A DNA stretch of 58,940 bases, taken from assembly GCA_964346355.1 (NCBI GenBank), contig CAYFUH010000007.1, positions 1-58,940 on the forward strand. The letters run 5' to 3'. Shown piece by piece: positions 1 through 7,190 of this stretch; the stretch's first letter is position 1, and each line of letters starts with the position of its first letter. The translations under genes and the position numbers were made by a program. The DNA is from UBA6115 sp964346355. Lineage in GTDB: Bacteria; Bacillota; Clostridia; Christensenellales; Aristaeellaceae. The notes under the pieces were generated by a model. The model was not told the origin of the DNA. It was given only the letters and a program-made list of their open reading frames with translations, and searched no databases.

Positions 1-906
1 CGGGAGTGGAACCTGCACGGCAAGCGCTCGGGTTTAACCATCCTGCCGCCCTTTATGTCCAGGGAAAACGTGGGCGTGTATGACGGGCTGCTGGACGCGC
101 TGCACAACAACATGAACTTCATGCGCAGAAGCGTGGAGCGCAACATCGTCGTGACCGACAGCAACGTACTCTACCAGGTGGATTTCAGGGATATGATGAA
201 CCACCACCTGGACAACAAGGCGGACATCACCCTCTTGTACACCAGGGACAGAAACGTCAGGCGCAACGCCCGCGGCCGCTATTTGCAGGTGGAAAACAAC
301 CAGGTCACAAGGCTTGAGATTGACCCCACCATCCCGCATTTTGAAAACACCTATGTGGGCGCCTTCATCATCAGGCGGGAGTTGCTCATCGACCTGGTGG
401 ACCGCGCGGTGGCCTCCGGCCAGCATCATTTCTCCCGGGAGATGATTGCGCAGATCGTCAACGAGCGCATCTACCGCATCGGCGCCTTTGAGTGCCCCGG
501 CCGTGTGTGGATGATTGACTCAGTGGAAAGCTACTACCAGTGTAATATGGACTTCTTAAATGACAAACTGCGCGCCCAGGCCTTTCGGGATGACAAGCCC
601 GTGTGGACCAAGCTGCGGGACGAGATGCCTGCCCGCTACATGGGGGATTCCCTGGTCACCAACACCCTGGTGGCGGATGGCTGCCTGATTGAAGGCACGG
701 TTGAAAACAGCATCCTCTTTCGCGGCGTGGTGGTCAAGCCAGGCGCGGTGATCCGCAACTCCATCATCATGCAGGATGCGGTCATCTCCCGCAACGCGGA
801 GGTGGAAAACTGCATCCTGGACAAGCAGACTACTTTGCGGGAGGATGTCCGGCTGATCGCGCCGCGCTCCTACCCCCTGGTGGTCGCCAAAAACTTGACA
901 ATTTGA
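1..906 (+). CDS. glgD: Glucose-1-phosphate adenylyltransferase subunit GlgD (5' end outside window)
   Basis: This is the C-terminal 301 residues of a GlgD-type ADP-glucose pyrophosphorylase subunit; the frame is open from base 1, so the N-terminal nucleotidyltransferase part lies upstream of the window. The visible start reads KRSGLTILPPF, typical of GlgD, and the last ~110 residues form the left-handed beta-helix (repeats such as VENSILFRGVVVKPGAVI and AEVENCILDKQ). GlgD is the non-catalytic or regulatory partner of GlgC in Bacillota, supplying ADP-glucose for glycogen synthesis in the cytosol. glgA follows 55 bp later in the same direction, which supports one glycogen operon. Identification as GlgD rather than GlgC rests on the end of the protein and context. 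Confidence 0.9.
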   Translation, partial: REWNLHGKRSGLTILPPFMSRENVGVYDGLLDALHNNMNFMRRSVERNIVVTDSNVLYQVDFRDMMNHHLDNKADITLLYTRDRNVRRNARGRYLQVENNQVTRLEIDPTIPHFENTYVGAFIIRRELLIDLVDRAVASGQHHFSREMIAQIVNERIYRIGAFECPGRVWMIDSVESYYQCNMDFLNDKLRAQAFRDDKPVWTKLRDEMPARYMGDSLVTNTLVADGCLIEGTVENSILFRGVVVKPGAVIRNSIIMQDAVISRNAEVENCILDKQTTLREDVRLIAPRSYPLVVAKNLTI

Positions 907-961
907 CACCTCATTTGTTAGCCTCATACAGTCGGTGACCGACGAGAAGGAGGAACAATCC

Positions 962-2818
962 ATGAAAATTCTGTTCACAGCCAGCGAATGCGTGCCCTTT
1001 GTCAAAACGGGCGGCTTGGCTGATGTGGTGGGCTCCCTGGCCCCGGCGCTGGCCGAGCAGGGACATGATGTACGGGTCATTTTGCCCAAGTACAGCATGA
1101 TTCCGCACGAATACGAGCGCAAGATGACCCATGTGGTTGATTTTGAAGTCAGCCTGGGCTGGCGGCGCCAGTACTGCGGCATTGAACAATTGGAGCGCGG
1201 CGGCGTGACCTACTATTTTGTGGACAACCGCTATTACTTTGGCCGCAACTACATCTACGGTGTGGGCGGGGACGAGCATGAGCGCTACGCCTTCTTCTGC
1301 CGCGGGGTCTTAAACGCCCTGCCGCTGATTCCCTTCGCGCCGGATGTCATCCACGCGCACGACTGGCAAACCGGGATGGTCCCGGCCCTGCTGCGCATCC
1401 AGTACGCTGGCTTGCCCCTGTATGACAGCATCCGCACCGTGATGACCATCCACAACCTGCAATACCAGGGCATCTTTGGCGTCAAGGACGTGCAGGACAT
1501 GCTGGGCCTTTTAGATGATGTCTTTACCGATGACAAGCTGGAGTTCTTTGGCAACGTCAACTTCTTAAAGGCCGGTATCGTCTATGCGGATGAGGTCACC
1601 ACCGTCAGCCCCAGCTACGCTGAGGAAATCCAGACCGCCTACTACGGCGAGCGCCTGGACGGCCTGCTGCGCGCGCGGCATAACCACCTAACGGGTATTC
1701 TAAACGGCATTGATGTGCGGGAATACGACCCGGCAACGGATCCCGCCATCGCCCAGAACTACAGTGTGAAGGATATGTCCGGCAAGGCCGCTTGCAAACG
1801 CGCCCTGCAGGAAGAACTGGGCCTGGAAGTGCGCCCCGATGTGCCCATCATCGCGATGATCGGCCGCCTCAACAGCCAAAAAGGCCTGGATCTGGTGGAC
1901 TATGTCATCGCAGACATCATGCGCGAGGACCTGCAATTGGTCTGCCTGGGCATGGGCGAGTCCCGCTATGTCAACCTCTTTAGCTGGGCGGAGCAAAACT
2001 ACCCCGGCCGTGTCGCCGCCAGCTTTGTGATGGACCATGGCCTGGCGCACCGCATCTACGCGGGTGCCGATCTGTTCTTGATGCCCTCCGCCTTTGAGCC
2101 CTGCGGCTTATCCCAGATGATCGCGCTGCGCTACGGCACCGTGCCCGTGGTGCGGGAGACCGGCGGCCTGCGTGACACCGTGCTGTCCTACAACGAGTAC
2201 AGCGGCGAGGGCAACGGCTTCAGCTTCTTCAACTACAATGCCCACGACATGCTGCACGTCCTCCAGCGCGCCCTGCACTTTTATAGGGAGCGCCAGGACA
2301 TCTGGAAGGTGTTGCAGCACCGCGGCATGACGGCGGACTATTCCTGGCTGCATTCCTCCAGAATCTACCTGGACCTGTACAAGAAGCTGCTGCCCCTGCA
2401 CCTGGGCGAAGGCAAGCCCGCGGCGAATGCCCCGAAAGCTGAAACCACGGAAAAACCCGCGCCCAAGGCGCGCAAGCCCGCCGCCAAACCCAAGGCCGAG
2501 AAGGCGCCTGAGGCGGTGGCTGAGGAAGCGCCCAAGCCCAAGCGCACCCGCGCCAAGGCCGCGCCGGCGGAAGAAAAGGCCGTGATGGCAGACAAGCCCA
2601 AGCAGGCCCGCGCCAAGGCCGGCGCCGTCAAGGCGGAGGACAAGCCCGCCAAGGCCCCCCGCGCGCGCAAGGCCGCGCCGGCGGAAGAAAAGGCCGTGAT
2701 GGCAGACAAGCCCAAGCAGGCCCGCGCCAAGGCCGGCGCCGTCAAGGCGGAGGACAAGCCCGCCAAGGCCCCCCGCGCGCGCAAGGCCGCGCCCAAGGCG
2801 GAGAAGCCCGAAGAATAA
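962..2818 (+). CDS. glgA: Glycogen synthase GlgA with a long basic repetitive C-terminal tail
   Basis: A GT5 ADP-glucose:glycogen 4-alpha-glucosyltransferase of 618 residues. The ATG at 962 is chosen because GGAGG sits just upstream and the protein then begins MKILFTASECVPFVKTGGLA, with the KTGGL ADP-glucose-binding motif at the N-terminus. The HDWQ motif, TIHNLQYQGIF and the C-terminal MPSAFEPCGLSQ are all present. The catalytic part ends near residue 480, the normal family length. The remaining ~135 residues are a Lys/Ala/Pro-rich, probably disordered tail that includes two identical 38-residue repeats. The tail resembles histone-like or nucleic-acid- or polysaccharide-tethering tails, but its role is unknown. 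Confidence 0.95.
   Translation: MKILFTASECVPFVKTGGLADVVGSLAPALAEQGHDVRVILPKYSMIPHEYERKMTHVVDFEVSLGWRRQYCGIEQLERGGVTYYFVDNRYYFGRNYIYGVGGDEHERYAFFCRGVLNALPLIPFAPDVIHAHDWQTGMVPALLRIQYAGLPLYDSIRTVMTIHNLQYQGIFGVKDVQDMLGLLDDVFTDDKLEFFGNVNFLKAGIVYADEVTTVSPSYAEEIQTAYYGERLDGLLRARHNHLTGILNGIDVREYDPATDPAIAQNYSVKDMSGKAACKRALQEELGLEVRPDVPIIAMIGRLNSQKGLDLVDYVIADIMREDLQLVCLGMGESRYVNLFSWAEQNYPGRVAASFVMDHGLAHRIYAGADLFLMPSAFEPCGLSQMIALRYGTVPVVRETGGLRDTVLSYNEYSGEGNGFSFFNYNAHDMLHVLQRALHFYRERQDIWKVLQHRGMTADYSWLHSSRIYLDLYKKLLPLHLGEGKPAANAPKAETTEKPAPKARKPAAKPKAEKAPEAVAEEAPKPKRTRAKAAPAEEKAVMADKPKQARAKAGAVKAEDKPAKAPRARKAAPAEEKAVMADKPKQARAKAGAVKAEDKPAKAPRARKAAPKAEKPEE
2558..2785 (+). repeat. Two identical 114-bp in-frame tandem repeats in the glgA tail
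   Basis: Copies run 2558-2671 and 2672-2785 and match base for base by eye; a third partial copy begins at 2786 (8 bases). Each unit encodes 38 residues rich in Lys, Ala and Pro (AAPAEEKAVMADKPKQARAK and on). Perfect identity at synonymous sites implies a recent duplication or slippage, so copy number may differ between strains. Confidence 0.95.
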
Positions 2819-2834
2819 GCCCCCACAAACACTT

Positions 2835-2867
2835 CAGCCCCTGTCACTGTCGGCAGGGGCTGTTTTC
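2835..2867 (+). terminator. Rho-independent terminator after glgA
   Basis: Perfect 9-bp stem (CAGCCCCTG with CAGGGGCTG), a 10-nt loop, then TTTTCT, 16 bp after the glgA stop. Confidence 0.9.
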
Positions 2868-2891
2868 TCATAAGCGGTTTTTTTGATAGGT

Positions 2892-3362
2892 TTACAAGTC
2901 ATCATCCTCTTCATCGCCCAGTTTTTTCTCATTCCGTTTTTTCATGAGGTAAGCGATGCCGATGGCCAGCATGCAAACCCCCGCGATCACGCCCGCCAGG
3001 GGATCCCGCGCTTCCTTGTTTTCAACCAGGGGAATGCCCCGGCCCAGGATTTTCTACAGGGTGATGCCCAGCACCAGAATGCCCACGCCGCCCATCACCA
3101 GGGCGAGAAACCCGCTGGTGCTGTCCTGGCTCAAGCCTTCGTAGGCGTCATGGCGGATGCAGTAGATATAGAGGAAGGTGATGCTCAGCCAGACAGGGAT
3201 GGAGAGGAACTGGTAGGCGTTGAAGGTGATCCAATGGAATTCCTTTTCAATCAAAGCCAGGATGGCTGTCAGAAAGACAAAGATGATGAAGGTGATCATG
3301 AAAGCCCGCCCGCGGACTTGCAGCTGCCGTTCGTCATACTCCGGTGCGCGTGTTTTTCTCAT
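2892..3362 (-). pseudogene. Small membrane protein gene interrupted by an in-frame TAG
   Basis: Read from the ATG at 3362 (strong AGGAGG upstream) the gene encodes a four-helix-like membrane protein. It runs MRKTRAPEYDERQLQVRGRA, then hydrophobic segments near residues 20-40, 50-70 and 85-102, up to a TAG at 3054-3056. The same frame continues without further stops to a TAA at 2892-2894, adding 53 residues with another hydrophobic helix (AGVIAGVCMLAIGIAYLM) and a charged tail ending KKLGDEEDDDL. The product is therefore probably 156 residues, cut to 102 by a nonsense change; CAG (Gln) to TAG would explain it. Its start overlaps the XRE regulator stop by 4 bp. Such regulator and membrane protein pairs are common in Bacillota; function unknown. 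Confidence 0.75.
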
Positions 3363-3562
3363 GCTTGTTCCTCCTCCCAGAACAATTGGTCCAGCGTTTT
3401 GCCAAGGGCTTTGCAGATGCTGATGCACAGGTTCAATGTGGGGTTGTAGCCGCCGGATTCAATCAGCCCGATGGTCTGCCGGGTGACGCCCACCAGTTTG
3501 GCCAGCGCCTCCTGGTTGAGGTCCTTCTCCATCCGGGCAATCTTCATGCGCCTGTTCTTCAC
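3359..3562 (-). CDS. Small XRE-family transcriptional regulator
   Basis: A 67-residue single-domain helix-turn-helix protein (VKNRRMKIARMEKDLNQEAL, recognition helix VTRQTIGLIESGGYNP), of the YozG-like type that normally pairs with a small membrane protein. The GTG at 3562 is preferred: GAGGAGGG lies 6 bases upstream, whereas the upstream ATG at 3586 falls inside the predicted -10 box. It overlaps the next gene by ATGA, so the two are translationally coupled. It probably autoregulates through the inverted repeat at 3621-3633 beside its promoter; that is inference. Confidence 0.85.
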   Translation of the reverse strand: MKNRRMKIARMEKDLNQEALAKLVGVTRQTIGLIESGGYNPTLNLCISICKALGKTLDQLFWEEEQA

Positions 3563-3584
3563 GGTGTCCCTCCTCTCTACTGCC

Positions 3585-3613
3585 ATTGTAAGGCATACTT
3601 TCTAAAATGACAA
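3585..3613 (-). promoter_or_regulatory. Sigma-A type promoter of the XRE regulator
   Basis: On the minus strand, TTGTCA (-35), 17-nt spacer, TACAAT (-10). The predicted start point leaves only a short leader before the GTG at 3562. Confidence 0.7.
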
Positions 3614-3620
3614 ATATATA

Positions 3621-3633
3621 TTGCATAATGCAA
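3621..3633. promoter_or_regulatory. Candidate operator, inverted repeat TTGCAT-A-ATGCAA
   Basis: A perfect 6+6 inverted repeat with a 1-nt centre, 8 bp upstream of the -35 of the XRE gene. Position and symmetry fit a dimeric HTH binding site. No second copy was found to confirm it. Confidence 0.4.
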
Positions 3634-3750
3634 CATAACTATATGCGCTGTTGACGATTTTCTTTTCTGTTTCTTAATCCTTTCCGCAGCGTTAAACTGA
3701 ATAAAATAACAGATAAACAGAATAAAGATAAATAAAAATTCAAATAAGTG

Positions 3751-3779
3751 TTGACATTGCGGGATTCAGGGTGTATGAT
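3751..3779 (+). promoter_or_regulatory. Consensus promoter of the amino acid ABC operon
   Basis: TTGACA, 17-nt spacer, TATGAT, in an AT-rich stretch that contrasts with the GC-rich surroundings. The start point would lie about 25 bp before the AACCGGAGGAATTAACG leader of the binding-protein gene. Confidence 0.9.
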
Positions 3780-3811
3780 GCCCGCATAATTATTAACCGG
3801 AGGAATTAACG

Positions 3812-4639
3812 ATGAAAAAGTTGTTCGCGCTGGCGCTGGCCGCCATGATGCTCCTCTCCCTGACCGCCCTGTCTGAAAATGGGGTGCTGACGGTGGCGAT
3901 GTCCCCGGACTACTCGCCCATGGAGTTTATCGACACCTCCAAGTCCGGGGATGAGCAGTATGTGGGCTTTGATGTCTTCCTGGCAAAGTTCATCGCGGAA
4001 GAAATGGGCAAGACCCTGCAGATCAAGCCCATGAGCTTTGACGCCTGCCAGACCGCGGTGCAGGTGGGCGCGGTGGACATGTCCATCTCCGGCTTCTCCT
4101 GGACGCCCGAGCGCGCGGAGAACTTCAACCTGTCCGACTACTACTACGCCGGCAACAACGAGACCGAGCAAATCGTCATCGTCAAGGCCGACCAGGCCGG
4201 GCAGTTTGCCACGGTGGAAAGCTTTGACGGCAAGACCGTCGGCGCGCAGACCGCTTCCTTGCAGTATTCCCTGGTCACCACCCAATTGACAAACAGCACG
4301 GTGAAGGAGTTCAAGGTAGTGGATGACGCGGTGCTGGCGCTGATGACGGGCAAGGTGGACGCGGTGGCGGTGGCCAAGGGCAACGGCGACGCCATCATGG
4401 CCAACAACGATGCGGTGGCCTGGTCGGGCTTCGCCTTTGAAGTGGACAAGAGCGCCGAGGACAACGTCATCATGATGCAAAAGGGCAATGACGAACTGCT
4501 GGCAGCCGTCAACGCCGCCCTGGCCAAGGCGTATGAGCAGGGCCTGTACCCCGTCTGGTACGCCCAGGCGCTGGAGCTGGCCGGGATTGAGACGGCTTCC
4601 GAAGTCAGCTTCACCGACGACGAAGGCGCCGCTGAATAA
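3812..4639 (+). CDS. Polar amino acid ABC transporter substrate-binding protein
   Basis: A 275-residue SBP_bac_3 family protein that captures a polar amino acid outside the membrane for the permease and ATPase encoded next. A signal peptide (MKKLFALALAAMMLLSLTAL) is followed by LTVAMSPDYSPMEFID, the usual first strand of the family, and the GAVDMSISGFSWTPERA segment that lines the ligand site. No lipobox cysteine is visible after the signal peptide, which is unusual for a Gram-positive binding protein. It may be held by an uncleaved anchor or be released. Ligand (Glu/Gln, cystine, Arg or other) cannot be read from the sequence. Confidence 0.9.
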   Translation: MKKLFALALAAMMLLSLTALSENGVLTVAMSPDYSPMEFIDTSKSGDEQYVGFDVFLAKFIAEEMGKTLQIKPMSFDACQTAVQVGAVDMSISGFSWTPERAENFNLSDYYYAGNNETEQIVIVKADQAGQFATVESFDGKTVGAQTASLQYSLVTTQLTNSTVKEFKVVDDAVLALMTGKVDAVAVAKGNGDAIMANNDAVAWSGFAFEVDKSAEDNVIMMQKGNDELLAAVNAALAKAYEQGLYPVWYAQALELAGIETASEVSFTDDEGAAE

Positions 4640-4658
4640 AGCAACCTGACGCTTTTGT

Positions 4659-4683
4659 GCCGGCAGGCACCGGGTCTGCCGGC
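4659..4683 (+). other. Intercistronic stem-loop between binding protein and permease
   Basis: An 8-bp GC-rich stem (GCCGGCAG with CTGCCGGC) without a good T-run, 19 bp after the binding-protein stop. Its place suggests partial termination or mRNA stabilisation that raises binding protein over permease; inferred from position. Confidence 0.6.
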
Positions 4684-4719
4684 TCCCTTATGTCCTGATG
4701 AACGCAGGAGGTTTACCGC

Positions 4720-5403
4720 GTGTCACTGGTCACCACCACTGAAAACATCATCAAACTGCTGCGGGATTACTGGCAGGTCTTCCTGCTGCGGGGCGTCAGC
4801 ATCACCCTGCTGCTGTCTGTCATCACGGTGTTCTTTGGCGCCATCCTGGGATCCCTGCTGGCCTTTGCCAGGATGTCGCGCTTCCAGATGCTGCGCTGGC
4901 CGGTCGCCTTCTTTGTGGAGCTGATCCGCGGCACGCCCATCCTGCTGCAGCTGTACATCGGCTACTTCGTCGCGCCGCAGGTCTTCCCCTTCCTGGGCAT
5001 GTCGGACTTTGCCAGCATCGCCGTCGCCCTCATCATCAACAGCGCCTGCTATGTGTCGGAAATCGTGCGCTCGGGCATCCAGGCCGTGGACAAGACCCAG
5101 AATGAGGCCGCGCGTAGCCTGGGCTTGAACCCCGCCCAGGCCATGGTGCTGGTGGTGTTGCCCCAGGCGGTCAAGAACATCCTGCCAGCCCTTGGCAACG
5201 AGTTTGTGATGATCATCAAGGAAACCTCCCTGGCCTCCACCTTCTTCATCGGCGACCTGATGACCTCCTACCTGACCGTCAAGGGCAAGACCTTCCTGTC
5301 CTTGGAGAGCCTCATCATCGTGGGCGCCATCTATTTCGTGCTGACCTTCAGCTTAAGCAAAATCATCGGCGTGTATGAAAGGAGGCTGAAAGTCAGTGAT
5401 TGA
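4720..5403 (+). CDS. Polar amino acid ABC transporter permease
   Basis: A 227-residue HisM/GlnP-type inner membrane permease with about five transmembrane helices. The EAA loop reads EAARSLGLNPAQAMVLVVLP and the family-typical ELIRGTPILLQLYIGYF is present. The GTG at 4720 is used because GGAGG lies 8 bp upstream. It overlaps the ATPase gene by 8 bp, so the two are coupled. It probably works as a homodimer because only one permease is encoded. Confidence 0.93.
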   Translation: MSLVTTTENIIKLLRDYWQVFLLRGVSITLLLSVITVFFGAILGSLLAFARMSRFQMLRWPVAFFVELIRGTPILLQLYIGYFVAPQVFPFLGMSDFASIAVALIINSACYVSEIVRSGIQAVDKTQNEAARSLGLNPAQAMVLVVLPQAVKNILPALGNEFVMIIKETSLASTFFIGDLMTSYLTVKGKTFLSLESLIIVGAIYFVLTFSLSKIIGVYERRLKVSD

Positions 5404-6121
5404 GACCGTTCATTTGACCAAGTACTTTGGCAAGCTGAAGGTGCTGGATGACATCAGTGAAACCATCCAGCAGGGCGAGGTGGTGTCCATCATCGGGCCT
5501 TCCGGCTCGGGCAAATCCACCTTTTTGCGCTGTTTGAACCTGCTGGAGGTGCCCACTTCCGGCCAGGTCATCTTTGACGGCGTCAACCTGACGGACAAAG
5601 GAACGGACATCAACCTGCACCGGCAGAAGATGGGCATGGTCTTCCAGCAGTTCAATGTCTTCCCGCACCTGTCTGTGAAGGACAACATCACCCTGGCTCC
5701 GGTTTTATTGAAGAAAAAAACCAAGGCAGAGGCCGGCGCGCTGGCGGATGAGCTGCTTGCCCGCGTGGGCATGACCGACAAGGCCAAGGAGCACCCCAAA
5801 AAGCTGTCCGGCGGGCAAAAGCAGCGCCTGGCCATCGTGCGCGCCCTGGCGATGGAGCCGGAGGTCATGCTGTTTGACGAGCCCACCAGCGCCTTGGACC
5901 CGGAGATGGTGGGGGAGGTGCTGTCGGTCATCAAGGACCTGGTGAAAGGCGGGATGACCCTCATCATCGTCACCCATGAGATGGGCTTTGCCAGGGAGGT
6001 GTCCACCCGCGTCCTCTTCATGGACGAGGGGATCATCGCCGAACAGGGCAGCCCCAAGGAGCTGTTTGACCACCCGCAACACCCCAGAACCCAGGCGTTT
6101 TTAAGCAAGGTTCTCTATTAA
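5396..6121 (+). CDS. Polar amino acid ABC transporter ATP-binding protein
   Basis: A 241-residue GlnQ/HisP-type ATPase that powers the importer from the cytoplasmic face. Walker A GPSGSGKST (about residues 34-42), the family mark MGMVFQQFNVFPHL at the Q-loop, signature LSGGQKQR, Walker B VMLFDEPTSALD and switch VTHEMGFARE are all present. It starts at GTG 5396 inside the permease end, with GGAGG upstream. The order binding protein, permease, ATPase is the usual PAAT operon. Confidence 0.95.
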   Translation: MIETVHLTKYFGKLKVLDDISETIQQGEVVSIIGPSGSGKSTFLRCLNLLEVPTSGQVIFDGVNLTDKGTDINLHRQKMGMVFQQFNVFPHLSVKDNITLAPVLLKKKTKAEAGALADELLARVGMTDKAKEHPKKLSGGQKQRLAIVRALAMEPEVMLFDEPTSALDPEMVGEVLSVIKDLVKGGMTLIIVTHEMGFAREVSTRVLFMDEGIIAEQGSPKELFDHPQHPRTQAFLSKVLY

Positions 6122-6140
6122 AAAGCACCGCTGCAAAGGC

Positions 6141-6170
6141 TTGCGTACCTGCTGTATGAACGGGTAAAAT
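6141..6170 (+). promoter_or_regulatory. Possible promoter before the PhoU-like gene
   Basis: TTGCGT, 18-nt spacer, TAAAAT in the 106-bp gap after the ABC ATPase. The -35 is weak and there is no terminator between, so read-through from the ABC operon is also possible. Confidence 0.35.
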
Positions 6171-6227
6171 ACAGGAAACGAAAGACCGTTTGCTGATACA
6201 CGTAAAACCTTCATGGAGGGATGCAGG

Positions 6228-6911
6228 ATGCGCCGCCGGTTTAAAGATCAATTGCAACGACTCAACTACGAGATGGTGCTCATGGGCAGCTTGATTGAGC
6301 GCGCAGTGGAAACAGCCGGTGAGCTGATGGAGACGGGCGATATGGAAGCCGCGCAGCGCCTTAAAACCGGGGATGAGGAGATCGACCGCAAGGAGCGGGA
6401 GATTGAAGCCATGTGCATGAGCCTGATGCTGATGCAGCCGGACGCGACGGACCTGCGCTTTATTTCCGCTGCACTGAAGATGATTACCGATATGGAACGC
6501 ATCGCGGACCAGGCTTCTGACATCGCGGAAATTTTAACCATGCCCCATCAGGGTGAACGCCTGCCCTTTCCCTCCCATTTACAGCAAATGGCGAAAGCGG
6601 CCAGCCGCATGGTGCACGAGGCGGTAGAAGCCTATGTGACGCGCGACTTTTTGCTGGCGCGCAAGGTGGTTGAGGAGGATGACGCGGTTGATGAGCTGTT
6701 TGACAAGGTCAAGTCCGACATCCTGGGCCTTTTGGATCAGTCATGCCGCAACGGTGTGCTGGTGGACGGCCAGCAGCTGCTGGATATGCTGATGATCGCC
6801 AAATACCTGGAGCGCAGCGCGGACCACGCGGTCAACATCGCCGAGTGGGTGGAGTACGCCATGACCGGCAAGCACAAGGGCACCAATCTGCAAAGGCCCG
6901 TCAAATGGTAA
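6228..6911 (+). CDS. phoU: PhoU-like phosphate regulator
   Basis: A 227-residue all-helical protein with two PhoU three-helix repeats: residues ~1-105 and ~110-215. Metal-binding-like acidic runs DEEIDRKEREIE and EEDDAVDELFDKVKSDI are visible, with MERIADQASDIAEI and LERSADHAVNIAEW as the paired repeat ends. PhoU proteins modulate the Pst transporter and the PhoR kinase. No pst or phoBR genes are nearby, so the partner is unknown. ATG 6228 is chosen over 6213 because GGAGGG is correctly spaced for it. Confidence 0.85.
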   Translation: MRRRFKDQLQRLNYEMVLMGSLIERAVETAGELMETGDMEAAQRLKTGDEEIDRKEREIEAMCMSLMLMQPDATDLRFISAALKMITDMERIADQASDIAEILTMPHQGERLPFPSHLQQMAKAASRMVHEAVEAYVTRDFLLARKVVEEDDAVDELFDKVKSDILGLLDQSCRNGVLVDGQQLLDMLMIAKYLERSADHAVNIAEWVEYAMTGKHKGTNLQRPVKW

Positions 6912-7132
6912 GGCAAAACATCAAACCCGGCCGCTACCGCCATTTCAAGGGCGGGCTGTATGAGGTGCTGTTTGTCGCCCGGCACTCTGAAACCCTGGAG
7001 ATGATGGTCGTCTACCAAGCGCTTTATGGCGAAGGCGGTTACTGGGTGCGCCCGCTGACCCATTTCCTGGAACAGGTGGAGGTAGAAGGCAAGCGCGTGC
7101 CCCGTTTCGCCCATTTAACGGACAGCGAATAA
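6905..7132 (+). CDS. DUF1653 family protein
   Basis: A 75-residue protein matching the DUF1653 pattern (PGRYRHFKGGLYEVL, MVVYQALYGEGGYWVRPL). These small beta-rich proteins are widespread and of unknown function. It overlaps the PhoU-like gene by 7 bp and is followed by a terminator, so the two form one unit. No separate ribosome binding site is obvious, which fits coupled translation. Confidence 0.85.
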   Translation: MVRQNIKPGRYRHFKGGLYEVLFVARHSETLEMMVVYQALYGEGGYWVRPLTHFLEQVEVEGKRVPRFAHLTDSE

Positions 7133-7146
7133 AGATATAAAAACAG

Positions 7147-7177
7147 GCACCTGCGGGCGTGTGCGCAGGTGCTTTTT
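7147..7177. terminator. Bidirectional terminator
   Basis: 9-bp stem GCACCTGCG/CGCAGGTGC with an 8-nt loop, TTTTT on the plus side and an A-run on the other, between convergent genes. Confidence 0.9.
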
Positions 7178-7190
7178 GCTGTGTGTTTAT

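Noticed and set aside
2558..2785. CRISPR-like or satellite repeat
   Set aside because: Only two direct copies, no spacers, and the unit is a multiple of three inside the glgA frame.
3054..3056. Stop codon recoding (TAG or TAA read as Gln) as the cause of both in-frame stops
   Set aside because: TAG ends the symporter gene (27603), araD (31457) and the DUF6054-like gene (53962), and TAA is the common stop. A recoded chromosome would not use them this way.
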